A DNA stretch of 64,000 nt, from positions 43,740 through 107,739 of the forward strand of contig CBDUYN010000010.1 in the NCBI GenBank assembly GCA_965371445.1, read 5' to 3'. The notes beneath the pieces are model-generated. The model saw only the letters and a program-made list of their open reading frames with translations. It was not told the DNA's origin and ran no database searches. Origin of the DNA: DASWIG01 sp965371445. GTDB lineage: Bacteria; Acidobacteriota; Thermoanaerobaculia; Multivoradales; J023. Shown piece by piece: positions 51,906-61,271 of the stretch (position 1 is its first letter; every line of letters starts with the position of its first letter). Position numbers and translations under genes: made by a program.

Positions 51906-52772
51906 ATGAAGAAGAAATTTTTTTACGGGCTCGCGATTTTTATTTCTGCAATTGCTCTTGGTGCCGCACCTAATCTCTGCGCGCAAGGATTGTTTGGGCC
52001 GGCCAAGCCAAGTACCGTTGAAGAACTCCATAGTGAGTTTACAGGAAACGAGCTCAAGTTCTTACTAGGTGTTCGCGCAGGTCGAGCGGACGAGATCGCA
52101 GGGTTATTAGGTGCGCTGGACTTCACTAGTAGCAATCATAAAGACGAAGAGATTGCAGACGCGTGGGGGTTATGGAGGGAGCTCTCGGAAGACTGGAACT
52201 GGAAGAAAGGTATGCCGCTAGAAATCAGAAAACTTGATTTTGGCGCAGAACTCTTTATTTTTGAGACATATTTGCAGGCGAAAGTCAGTGATAGTAGCGA
52301 AGTGTGGTCAATCCTAGCGCCTCTTCTTGAGCGACTTGTGCTCAGCAGCTATCTTTGGAATATTGCGCTGTTAGCAGAGAGAGGCAAGGAACTTAGGGAC
52401 TTAGTTAGTAATAGAATCAATCTTGATGCTCGTTTAGCCGTGTACCGATTTGGTGGAGGGCAGATAGCCCGCGAGCCGGCTATCTGTTATCTGCAAACAG
52501 AGGGCATATTGAAAACGTGGGAAATGGAAATCTTTCTTGAAGCAGGTGCAGATCCAGACGTGCAGTGTATCAATGGGTTTACTCCATTGATTGGCGCTGC
52601 ATGGAACGGTTTCGAGTATCAGGTCAAGTTGTTGTTAAGATTTGGCGCTGATCCGAATAAGAGTCGCCAAGGCGGTACTCCAATGCAAGCCGTCATCGAA
52701 GCGCCGCACCTGAGCGAAGAGACGAGAGAAAGCATCATGAAGCTCTTAGCCGAGCATGGAGCTCATCGCTAG
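51906..52772 (+). CDS. Secreted ankyrin-repeat protein, AT-rich
   Basis: This 288-residue protein has a signal peptide (KFFYGLAIFISAIALGAAPNLCAQ) and C-terminal ankyrin repeats (TWEMEIFLEAGADPDVQCINGFTPLIGAAWNGF...VKLLLRFGADPNKSRQGGTPMQAV). AAGGAG lies 8 nt upstream of ATG 51906. The gene is clearly richer in A and T than its neighbours and uses codons that they avoid, a sign of transfer. It sits between two caspase-like protease genes on the same strand, which suggests a binding partner. No pore-forming gasdermin features are seen in the N-terminal 170 residues, which I cannot assign. Confidence 0.85.
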   Translation: MKKKFFYGLAIFISAIALGAAPNLCAQGLFGPAKPSTVEELHSEFTGNELKFLLGVRAGRADEIAGLLGALDFTSSNHKDEEIADAWGLWRELSEDWNWKKGMPLEIRKLDFGAELFIFETYLQAKVSDSSEVWSILAPLLERLVLSSYLWNIALLAERGKELRDLVSNRINLDARLAVYRFGGGQIAREPAICYLQTEGILKTWEMEIFLEAGADPDVQCINGFTPLIGAAWNGFEYQVKLLLRFGADPNKSRQGGTPMQAVIEAPHLSEETRESIMKLLAEHGAHR

Positions 52773-53057
52773 CTAGCGTGTCCGCTGAGGTGGGTGCCCG
52801 GCGATGAAAGTCGACTTAACAGCATGGGCCTGCTCGCCTCTGGCGGCAAAAGCGGCTCCCCGCGTGGCGCTTCGAAAATTCGCGGGCGATGTTTCCAGAT
52901 CAGGGGCTAGGGTAGGAGGCGCAAGCAGCCTCCAGCCAGCGTTTCGCGAGGACCTCGACTTCTCCAAGAGTCGAGGTTCTATGTATTCTATGATTGACCA
53001 GTCGGCTCGGAACGTGGCGGACGGAAGCGGAATCCATTGACGCTCAAAAGGGTACTC
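52773..53057. other. Intergenic region with several inverted repeats
   Basis: No convincing gene lies in these 285 nt; plus and minus frames at 52804-53040 and 52773-53132 lack family features and a ribosome site. The DNA is rich in short inverted repeats, including GGAGGC/GCCTCC near 52917-52935 and the 9-bp pair at 52952-52977. It may be a structured RNA leader, a REP-like element, or simply a terminator region. Confidence 0.4.
52952..52977 (+). terminator. Strong inverted repeat upstream of caspase gene
   Basis: ACCTCGACT (52952-52960) and AGTCGAGGT (52969-52977) pair perfectly around an 8-nt loop and are followed by TCTATGTATTCTAT, a partly T-rich run. It may terminate transcription from the ankyrin gene. 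Confidence 0.5.
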
Positions 53058-55439
53058 ATGATCAGTCACGATGAGGAATCTCGATTCGGTCGCATAGGAT
53101 ACTCGGTGAGGCTGATCGGCGCGATCGGTCACCTCCTTATCATCTTGCTTCCCGCAAGGCTCGTGTCCGAGACACCATCACAAGCTCCAGAGCGTCGTGC
53201 TCTTGTCGTGGGCATCGACCGCTACGTCGCTGCTCAGCCACGAACCGACATCACGGTCGCCCGCCGCTGGCGCGACTTGGGCGGCGCCGTCAACGACGCC
53301 GAAGCCGTGGCCCGACTCCTTGAGGACCGCTACGACTTCGACGTCGAGCTCCTCCTCGACGCCGCCGCCACCCGCGACTCCATCCTGGCCGCGATCGAGA
53401 GCCACATGATCGCGCCGGCGAAGGCTGGCGACGAAGTCGTCTTCTACTTCGCCGGTCACGGCTCCCAGGTCGCCAACTCGAAATCCCCGGAGCCGGACGG
53501 GAAAGACGAAACCCTGGTGCCGGTCGACGCCGTCCGCGGCCGTCCGGACATCCGCGACAAGGAGCTACGCCGGCTCTTCAACCGCGTGCTCGACCGCGGC
53601 GCTCGCCTCACTGTCATCCTCGACACCTGTCACAGTGGCTCGGGCGTCCGCGGCCTGCCCACCGAGCGTTCGCTACGCTTCCTCGATCCCCAGCCGGGAG
53701 ATGCCGACGACGAGACCGACCCGGGTCCCGAGCTCGAAGGTCGCGACGCCCTGATCCTTTCGGCGGCGCAGGATTTCGAGCTCGCCCAGGAGATGAACGA
53801 CGAGCGGGACGAAGCGCACGGCGCCTTCACCCTGAGCCTGCTGCGTTCCCTCGCTCGCGCGTCACCCGGGGAGTCCGCGGCCCGGCTCTTTCAAAGCACC
53901 CGCAGTCGGCTGCGCGCCGCGGGCTTTCAACAGGAACCGGTGATCGCCGGTCCTCCGAGCCGGCGGGCGGCGCCGCTCTTCGGCGGCGCCGTCAAGGAGC
54001 AGCGGCTCAGCGCCGCCGTGCTCGGCGTGGACGCCGACGCTCGGGTGGTTCTCCAAGGCGGTTGGGCCGACGGCCTGTCGAAGGGCAGCGTGCTCCGCCC
54101 GGTGAGCGGCAAAGAAGCGGACAATCCAGCCGTGGCCGCGCTCCGGTTGACCCTCGTCGAAGTCGAGCTGACCCGCAGCTACGCTCGGATCCAGAGCAAG
54201 GACGACCAGAAAGCCGGCGACCCGACGACGCTCGTCCAGCCCGGCGATCTCTTCGAGTTCGAGCAATGGGCCGTGCTCGAGGAGGCCAGCCTCCAGGTCT
54301 GGATCCCGACGATTGAGACCACAGCCGACAAGTTGCGGGCCTTCGTCCGCGGGCTGGCGGATGTCGCGGACGGCAGCCGTGTGCGCTGGGTGCTTGATCC
54401 CGTGGCCGAGAAGCCGACCCACGTGCTTGACTGGCGGACCGGCTCGTGGCGCCTGTGGGCCCAGCACGGCGGCAAGCAGTCCCTGGGAGCCCGGCCAGGG
54501 ATCGAGGATCTCCGCCAGGCACTCCCGGACCAGGGCGATGTCCGCCTCTTCGTACATCTGCCCCTGACGCCGGATCTGCGGCAGCGAATCCGTCTGGGAG
54601 ATGGAACGGTTCACGACTTGGTCGAAAAAGTTCCGGACAATGCGGAGGCGATCTACGTTCTCACCGGACGCTGGCGGCCAGGGACGCTCGAATACGCCTG
54701 GATCCGCCCCGGTGTGACGGCCGGCGACGAGGCCACCTCGTCCCTGCCGCTCCACACTCGGTGGGTGCCCTTCGACGCAAAGACCGGCGCGACGACGAGC
54801 GCCAGAACTCTGGAGGACCTCGTCCTGCGCCTTGGCCGGATCCGGGCCTGGCTCACCCTGGAGCCGCCGACCACGGACCTCTTCCCCTATCGGCTTGCTC
54901 TGCGCAAGAGTGAAACCAGGGAGCTCAAGGACGGCGGCGATTCCCGTCGTCGTCTCGTCGAGGGCGAGAAGTACGGCCTCGTGCTCCGAGCCGATCCCGA
55001 GGCTCTTGAAAAGCCGTTCGATCCGCTCTACGTCTACGCCTTTTTCATCGACAGCGATGGCAAGAGCACGCTGGTCTATCCTCTGGGAGAGCGGGGCAGC
55101 GTGGAAAACAGGCTGCCCGACATGACTGGGGGACCGCCTCCGGCCGAGATAGAGATCGGACGGCAGCCGGTGTTGGAGATGGGCGAGCCCCACGGCATCG
55201 ATACGTATTTTCTGCTGGTCACTTCGGAGCCGTTGTCCGATCCCTTCGTGCTGAGCGCAGGGGGCGTCCGTGGCCGGGATCCGCGCGGGAAGCATCCTCT
55301 TGAGAGATTGTTCCGCAACCGGGGGGTGGTGACACGGGGGGATCCGTTTACGCTCACGCCGACGACCTGGTCGATTGATAGGGTGTCGTTTGAAGTAGTG
55401 GACTCTGACCTCGACCATAAAGCAAACTCTCAGAAGTGA
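53058..55439 (+). CDS. Metacaspase-like protease with DUF4384-like C-terminus
   Basis: ATG 53058 is preferred over the upstream TTG because AAGGG precedes it; the product has 793 residues. A membrane anchor or signal lies near residues 20-37 (IGAIGHLLIILLPARLV). The peptidase domain (about 45-300) has His134 in YFAGHGSQ and Cys191 in LDTCHSGSG, the metacaspase-type dyad. The middle is beta-rich. The C-terminal part contains VYAFFIDSDGKSTLVYPLGERGS, which matches the DUF4384 pattern of bacterial caspases and kinases. Substrate preference cannot be read. It stands alone between an AT-rich ankyrin gene and a frameshifted CHAT gene. Confidence 0.92.
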   Translation: MISHDEESRFGRIGYSVRLIGAIGHLLIILLPARLVSETPSQAPERRALVVGIDRYVAAQPRTDITVARRWRDLGGAVNDAEAVARLLEDRYDFDVELLLDAAATRDSILAAIESHMIAPAKAGDEVVFYFAGHGSQVANSKSPEPDGKDETLVPVDAVRGRPDIRDKELRRLFNRVLDRGARLTVILDTCHSGSGVRGLPTERSLRFLDPQPGDADDETDPGPELEGRDALILSAAQDFELAQEMNDERDEAHGAFTLSLLRSLARASPGESAARLFQSTRSRLRAAGFQQEPVIAGPPSRRAAPLFGGAVKEQRLSAAVLGVDADARVVLQGGWADGLSKGSVLRPVSGKEADNPAVAALRLTLVEVELTRSYARIQSKDDQKAGDPTTLVQPGDLFEFEQWAVLEEASLQVWIPTIETTADKLRAFVRGLADVADGSRVRWVLDPVAEKPTHVLDWRTGSWRLWAQHGGKQSLGARPGIEDLRQALPDQGDVRLFVHLPLTPDLRQRIRLGDGTVHDLVEKVPDNAEAIYVLTGRWRPGTLEYAWIRPGVTAGDEATSSLPLHTRWVPFDAKTGATTSARTLEDLVLRLGRIRAWLTLEPPTTDLFPYRLALRKSETRELKDGGDSRRRLVEGEKYGLVLRADPEALEKPFDPLYVYAFFIDSDGKSTLVYPLGERGSVENRLPDMTGGPPPAEIEIGRQPVLEMGEPHGIDTYFLLVTSEPLSDPFVLSAGGVRGRDPRGKHPLERLFRNRGVVTRGDPFTLTPTTWSIDRVSFEVVDSDLDHKANSQK

Positions 55440-55499
55440 TCCTTCAGTCGCAGATAACGTGTGTCAGGTCAAGACAAGGGTGAACCAGGAGATTGAGCG

Positions 55500-58400
55500 A
55501 TGAGAGCGTTTAGAGAAATATCCGTTCCTTTGGTCATATTGATGAGTCATCGAGGGCACCTTGTCGTCACTCTCCTCGTTGTTCTGCAAAGTCTGGGAAC
55601 CGGACACGTGCTAAGTCAGGATCTCGACGAGATCATACGGCGCCACATCAAAGAGCCGGGGGAAGATCGGACAGCCACCGCTCAGCTTACTGTCGAGCTG
55701 TCGTCTGATGAACGCTCAAAGGCGCTTGAAATTGCGGAATCTATGAGTAATGAAGCATTCCGACTGGCCGAGGAACGCAACCTGCAGGGTGCCGTGGTAA
55801 TTACGAGGTGGGTGCTTGCAATCCATGAAGAGATATACGGAGTCGATCATCCTGATACAATAATGACGCTTAATAACTTAGGGGCACTGCTACTGGGCAG
55901 GGACGATCGGACGGGCGCTAAGTATTACTTGAAGCGCGCATTTTTGATTTCGAAAAAAATTCTCGGCCCTGACCATCCCAGTACAGCTGCGCTCCTCACA
56001 AATCTCCAGACCCTCAATCACTCTCATTCTTTAACAAATCAAGAAAAACAAGATCAGCTTCTCATCGAGGTTGCGGAGCTCGACAGTGGAGTAGCGAGAT
56101 TATTACAAGCAGGTCACCCTAAGTACTCTGCAATTCTCGCGGAACGGGCGCTAAGAATCCGGAAGAGTATTCTCGGACTCAACAATCCAGAAACAGCCAC
56201 AAGCCTTAACATAATGGGGTTTGTTATCCAAGAATTAGGTGATTATACCCTCGCAGAGTCCTATTTTGAACGTGCGCTGAAGATTCAAGAAATAGCTCTG
56301 GGCCCAAGTCACCCCGATACGGCCACAAGTCTCAATAACCTTGGCTATGTATTGCAAATGACAGGTCAATTTAAGAACGCGATTTCTCGCCTTGAGCGTG
56401 CCTTAGAGATTCGCGAAAGGGTGCTTTCGCCCACTGATCATCATATCGCTATTACCCTCGGCAACCTCGGGGATATATACCAACAAAAGGGCGAAATGGC
56501 GAAAGCTCGACTCTATTTTGAGCGCTCTTTGTCGATTATTGAGATGGCTCTCGGTCCCAATCACCCTGAAACGGCTAACAGTGTCAATAATCTCGGTATC
56601 CTGCTTCAAGTCATGGGAGATTTCAACGGTGCCAAGCAGTATCTAGAACGTGCCTTGAGAATTCTAGAAAGTGCTTCGGGAGCGAATCATCCCAAAACAG
56701 CGTTGGCCCTCATCAATCTAGGAGATCTACTTCAGACGCTGGGTGGATTGCAGGACGCCAAGCCTTACTTTGAGAGGGCCCTGAGGATTCAGAGGCAAAT
56801 ACTTGGGCCCGAACATCCACAGACGGCACTGAGCTTTATCAGGCTGGGAGAAATTCAGGCAGAGCTGGGCGATTTGAAAGGCGCCTATTCCTTCCTTGAT
56901 CGTGCCTTGAAGATTCGCGAGAAAGTGCTCGGTCCGGAGCATCCGAATACGGCAAGTAGTTACGATTACTTGGGAAATCTCGTCCGCAAAATGGGGCACC
57001 CAGCAATCGCTCAGCCATTTTATGAGCACTCGCTAGCTATTCGTTCAAAGGTGTTTGGTCCTGCGCATCCAGACATGGCTATAAGTCTCACCAATCTGGG
57101 GTCTGTACGTGAGGATATGGGAGATCTCGAGTCCGCCCGAGGCTACTATGAAGGCGCACTCGCGATTCACGAAGAAGTTTTTGGATTGAAACATCCTCGC
57201 ACAGCTGTTAGCTTGAGCAACCTTGGAATTTTGTTTAGACGCATGAATAACCTGAAGAAGGCCCAAGACTATTTGGAAAGAGCTTTAGCTATCAATGAAA
57301 AAATATTTGGGACTGAGCACTTGGTCACCGCCACGGATCTCAGTAACTTAGGTTCCCTGCTTGAGTTTACAGGAGACATCAATCGAGCAATCATACTCTT
57401 AGCACGCTCTCTGGATATCCGGGAAATCTCATTCGCTGCAATTATCGCAATTGGTTCAGAACAAGAGAGGCAGATGTTTTTTCAGTCAAATGTGGGTCCG
57501 GATTATTATGCAATTTCCTTTCGTCTCCGCGCTGCCCCAAATGATGCTCGGGCGGCCCGTATGGCTCTAAATTCTATCCTAAGGCGTAAGGGGCGAATAC
57601 TCGATGCTGCTGTTTCCGGTCTGCGATTAATACGAAGTCACATGAGCGTCGAGGATAATAAACTATTGCAGATGCTCACCAAACTCCGAGAGGCACGGGC
57701 CTATCTCCTTTTGCACTCCTTTGCCTCACACAGCTCAAGTGATTATGAAAGGCTTCAGCAGTTGGATCTAGATATCCAACGGATTACAGGAAAGCTAGCT
57801 TCACGTAGTGCTGTGCTTCGACAAAAGCTGACTCCGATCTCTTTGGAAGCTGTCCAAGCACGGATTCCTGAGCGAGGATCACTAGTGGAGTTCTTCGTTT
57901 ACGAGCCTTTCGTAGATAAGGCGACGGATAACAAGCGCGGAAAACGGGAGTACGTGGTCTACGTACTCCGCCGATCGGGCGATCCGAAGTGGATAAAACT
58001 CGGCGATGCTGAAGCCATTGACGCAGCTGCGGATGCCTTCCGCCAAGCGGTCGCTCGACGGCAACATGACGTGCATCAACTCGCTCGTGGCCTGGACGTG
58101 CTCACCATGGAAAAGGTAAGGCCTCTCCTTGGAGATTCAGATTGGCTGGTACTCTCACCTGACGGCGAACTCAATCTGATTCCTTTTGCGGCGCTCTTGG
58201 ATGAAACTGGTCGGTACCTCATTGAACGCTACGGCCTGAGCTACGTCACCAGTGGACGGGATCTCCTTCGCTTCGGCACCAAGATACCAAGCCAAGAGCA
58301 GCCCCTGATTCTTGGGGATCCGGACTTTAATGCCTCACCTCGGTTTGACGATAGCCGGGGTAAGGGTAAGCGCTCGGGCGAGATCGGAGCGCTGCGATTT

Positions 58401-59160
58401 CAGCGTTTGCCCGCGACTGCGAAGGAGGCCCAGGCCATCGCAAGAGTCCTTCAAGTGTCTGAAGACCGGATTCTGACGGGTGATGCTGCGACTGAGGCCG
58501 CCATCAAAAAGCTTCATGGTCCCCGAATGTTACACCTGGCCACGCATGGTTTCTTCCTTCCAGATCTGCCCAACGAACATCCCTGGGATACACCTACCAC
58601 TCGGAATTGGCTATCCGCTGATCTGGATGATCCATTGCTGCGCTCGGGCCTAGCTTTGAGCGGTTTTAATCGCTGGCACGAGGCCCAAGGAGCCAACGAC
58701 GGCATGCTAACGGCGTTAGAGGTGACGGATCTCGATCTCTGGGGTACAGAGGTTGTCGTGCTCTCAGCCTGTGAGACCGGCGTCGGCGATGTTCGGGTTG
58801 AACCAAGGAGTCTTCGGCCTGCGTCGAGCTCTGGTTCTAGCAGGAGCGAAAACACAAGTCATGAGCTTGTGGCAGATAGCCGACGAACCGACCAAAGAGT
58901 TGATGGTTTCATGGTACGAGCAACTCCAGATGGGTGTTCCGCGAGCCGAGGCCATGCGCCTACTGCAACTCGCGGCCCTGCGCGGTGAGCCACTGCCAAT
59001 AACCAACACCCACCTCCGAGGGGGTAAGCGCATTTCTGTTCCCGGTGAGACGGCGGACCCGTTGGCGGAGGGCACCCGTCATCCTTACTATTGGGCGAGT
59101 TTTATCGTTTCGGGCGATCCCGGGCCGCTCCCACAGCCGGAATCGGTGAAAGGTCTTTGA
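55500..59160 (+). pseudogene. TPR-CHAT protease gene with a frameshift
   Basis: The first frame (55500-58988) has a signal peptide. About twelve 42-residue kinesin-light-chain-type TPRs follow (repeating pattern GPxHPxTAxSLxNLG) to residue about 640. A CHAT domain then shows His1016 in LATHGFFLPD and Cys1091 in LSACETGVGDV. After that the frame turns to nonsense, while the proper continuation (QGVFGLRRALVLAGAKTQVMSLW ... YYWASFIVSGD) is in another frame, ending at 59160. Removing one G at about 58797-58801 restores the domain. Either the gene is broken or the base is an assembly error. The TPR half is AT-richer than the CHAT half. CAGGAG lies 8 nt before ATG 55500. Confidence 0.85.
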
Positions 59161-59565
59161 TGCAATCGCTCTCAGCTGGGGGCGGAGACAAATAGCAATC
59201 GATCCGAGACCCTCACGGCCAAACTCGACCAGGCAGACTTCGATGGAGATGACCTCGACGACCTCTGTGACCCGACTCACGACAACGATGGCGTCTCAGA
59301 CGGCGACGACAATTGCCCGCTGGCAGCCAACCCCGACCAAGCCGACAACGATGGCGACGGTAACGGCGCCTGTGATCCCGACGACGACAACGACGGCGTC
59401 GTCGATGGCGACGACAACTGCCAGCTCACATCCAACCCCGACCAGAGGGACTTCGACGGCGACGGCCTCAGCAACGCTTGTGACCCGTTGACCCCACCTA
59501 GGGCGCTGAAGCCAGGGAGCTACCGTCGGACACCATCCAAGCCTGCCTTCCCAAGACCACGGTAA
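59161..59565 (+). pseudogene. Thrombospondin type-3 repeat gene remnant
   Basis: Directly after, and in the same frame as, the CHAT stop, 134 codons encode calcium-binding type-3 repeats: DFDGDDLDDLCDP, DNDGVSDGDDNCPLAANPDQ, DNDGDGNGACDPDDDNDG, DGDDNCQLTSNPDQ, DFDGDGLSNACDP. There is no start codon or signal peptide, so this is the tail of a secreted calcium-binding protein, or a lost C-terminal extension of the CHAT protein. The end is TAA at 59563. A direct-repeat look at the DNA level comes from the Asp/Gly codons. Confidence 0.75.
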
Positions 59566-59617
59566 TCGGCCTGACCCCCAAGCCCGGTCCGCACCGTCCT
59601 GGACCCATCTCCTCGGC

Positions 59618-60772
59618 ATGGTCACGGCGCTCTACCGTCTCAATCTGACGCCGCCACTGTCTCTCCTGAGCCAGCTCGACGACCTCCTGACCGGACGGAT
59701 CCACGAGGAGGTGCCGGAGGATCTTCGCGACCATCCCGGCATCCAAAGGCTAAGGTGTCTGCGGTGGCCAACCGCGTCCCGCGCCGGGCTGATCGCCCTC
59801 TTGCTCCGCACCGTGCTCCTCGACGAATGGCGTCCACCGACCGGCACTAACTCCGCGGATCTTCGCGACGCCCTCGACGAAGCGCTCCACGATGAGGAGA
59901 TCCCTCCCCGCCCCGAGCCTTTCCCCGGGGTCCTCCTGCGCCAGGCTGCCGACGGCATCGACGCGCGAGTCCTCACTCTGCTCGACATGCTCGGCCCCGA
60001 CGCCGTGCGCGACGATCCGGGTCTGCCGCTTCGTCTGCTGCCCAAGGCTGCCGCTCTACCGCCCTTTGCAAGAGCTCAGCGTCGTCTGCTCACCGCGGAC
60101 CTGCGTCGCGACGATGACGGACGCGCTCAGGGTCAGGCCTGGGGTGCCGGACTGGCGGGTATCCAGCGTCGCGGCAAACCGGACGCGCTCCTGCCCTCGC
60201 AGCTGGCCTTGCCGCCCGACGTCCTCGCGATGCGTCATCTGCGAGGCGATCTACTCTACCGCGCCCAAACGGGCGGTGAGCCGCCGCGTCTTCGTCCGAC
60301 GGTGATCCTGCTCGACGTGTCGCCGCCGACCTTCGGTCCGGTGGAGAAGGTGACGCGCCTGGCCGCGATGCTCGTCGGCCGCACGCTGCTCGACGCGGGC
60401 CTGCCGGCGATGCTCGTCACCGCCGGCGGACGCAGCTGCTTCCAAGTACTGGATCGTCGGTCGCAGCTTCTGTCCTGCTGGACGGAGCGGAGCCTCGAGC
60501 CCGCCCGTCCGGCGGAGACGCTCCGGGCGGCGGAGAAGCTGCGGGAGACGTTGCGCGGCGGTCCTCTGGAACCGGTGGTGCTGCTTCTGAGCCACGCGTG
60601 GTTCGGGGCTGAGGACGATCCGAAGCCTCAGTCGGCGGTACGGGCGCTCCTGGTGCGCTATCCGGGGCAGAGTGAGGTGGAGCCTCTTGGTCGTCGTTAC
60701 GGTCGGCTGGCGATGGTGGGCTCGGACGAGTCCGAGAGCCTGCCTCGGGTCTTGCGGGAGCTGATCGGATGA
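59618..60772 (+). CDS. VWA-like (CoxE-type) protein, intact copy
   Basis: This 384-residue protein has an N-terminal helical part with no motif I know. Its C-terminal VWA-like domain (about 225-384) begins VILLDVSPPTFGPVEK and contains VVLLLSHAWFGAED. The metal site DxSxS is altered (DVSPP), as in several VWA proteins of multi-gene conflict or MoxR-associated systems. It has no signal peptide. The stop overlaps an ATGA-coupled next start (60769), whose gene is now only 20 codons long, so a partner has been lost. A second, scrambled copy lies at 61798-62171 and 63245-63717. Confidence 0.75.
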   Translation: MVTALYRLNLTPPLSLLSQLDDLLTGRIHEEVPEDLRDHPGIQRLRCLRWPTASRAGLIALLLRTVLLDEWRPPTGTNSADLRDALDEALHDEEIPPRPEPFPGVLLRQAADGIDARVLTLLDMLGPDAVRDDPGLPLRLLPKAAALPPFARAQRRLLTADLRRDDDGRAQGQAWGAGLAGIQRRGKPDALLPSQLALPPDVLAMRHLRGDLLYRAQTGGEPPRLRPTVILLDVSPPTFGPVEKVTRLAAMLVGRTLLDAGLPAMLVTAGGRSCFQVLDRRSQLLSCWTERSLEPARPAETLRAAEKLRETLRGGPLEPVVLLLSHAWFGAEDDPKPQSAVRALLVRYPGQSEVEPLGRRYGRLAMVGSDESESLPRVLRELIG

Positions 60773-60831
60773 GTGACCACCCCACGGTGGCCGTGGTGGC
60801 TCTTCGCTGGGACGCCCGCGCCAGCCCTTAA
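60769..60831 (+). pseudogene. Truncated start of a gene coupled to the VWA gene
   Basis: ATG 60769 overlaps the VWA stop (ATGA) and opens 20 codons, MSDHPTVAVVALRWDARASP, before TAA. The same MSD start follows the second VWA copy at 63714 with 8 codons. Both look like the beginnings of one lost partner gene. Confidence 0.5.
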
Positions 60832-61271
60832 GAAGACCCGAAGTAGAATCGGTTCTTACTGGCATCGACAGCAAACAGGAATCGTTCCAGGAAGCCCTGG
60901 TACCCCACGAAGTTTCCACCCGGCCACTCCGGGGACAAGAAGAACGTCGTGTCCACGTCAAACTCTTCCCCTCGTTCCGCCAGGATCGTTGTCGTACCTC
61001 GACAGAGGCTGCCTGTGAACCGCCCTAAGCGGCTGCTGAGCACGGCTTCTTCCGCCAGTTCCTTGAGATGGTCCTCCATGAGGAGGGCGAGAGTAGGTTT
61101 GAGGATACACCACGGTGCTGCCGTGTCGACCATGGCAAGAAACTCGATGTCGGGTCCGTAGAGACCCAGGCGGAGGAAGATACGGGGGTCCAAAGTCGAA
61201 ACCCCGGGCATCGAATCGTAATACGATGCCATTCCCGAAAACCGAGGAGCTTCAACATCGTAGTCACTCAA
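60828..61271 (-). CDS. Retropepsin-like aspartic protease
   Basis: This product has 147 residues when started at TTG 61271, which overlaps the stop of the DUF5678-like gene. The pattern is that of single-domain retropepsin-like enzymes: LYGPDIEFLAMVDTAAPWCIL holds the DT[GA]A-type active site (here DTAA), and the C-terminal part reads NFVGYQGFLERFLFAVDASKNRFYFG. Such proteins dimerise to form the active site. The second Gly/Ala change from DTGA is mild, but activity is unproven. It is encoded with the DUF5678-like gene on the strand opposite to the VWA fragments, inside the disrupted duplication. The start codon is uncertain; an ATG lies 15 codons in. Confidence 0.7.
   Translation of the reverse strand: MSDYDVEAPRFSGMASYYDSMPGVSTLDPRIFLRLGLYGPDIEFLAMVDTAAPWCILKPTLALLMEDHLKELAEEAVLSSRLGRFTGSLCRGTTTILAERGEEFDVDTTFFLSPEWPGGNFVGYQGFLERFLFAVDASKNRFYFGSS

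Noticed and set aside
51906..52772. Ankyrin protein as a bacterial gasdermin cleaved by neighbouring caspases
   Set aside because: It has a signal peptide and C-terminal ankyrin repeats and lacks the gasdermin N-terminal pattern; adjacency alone is not enough.
52804..53040. 78-codon plus-strand frame in the hairpin-rich spacer
   Set aside because: No ribosome site or family; the inverted repeats explain the sequence better than coding.
59243..59491. Tandem GACGGCGACGAC-type runs as CRISPR or satellite repeats
   Set aside because: They are codons of Asp/Gly-rich thrombospondin type-3 repeats in one frame, with irregular spacing.
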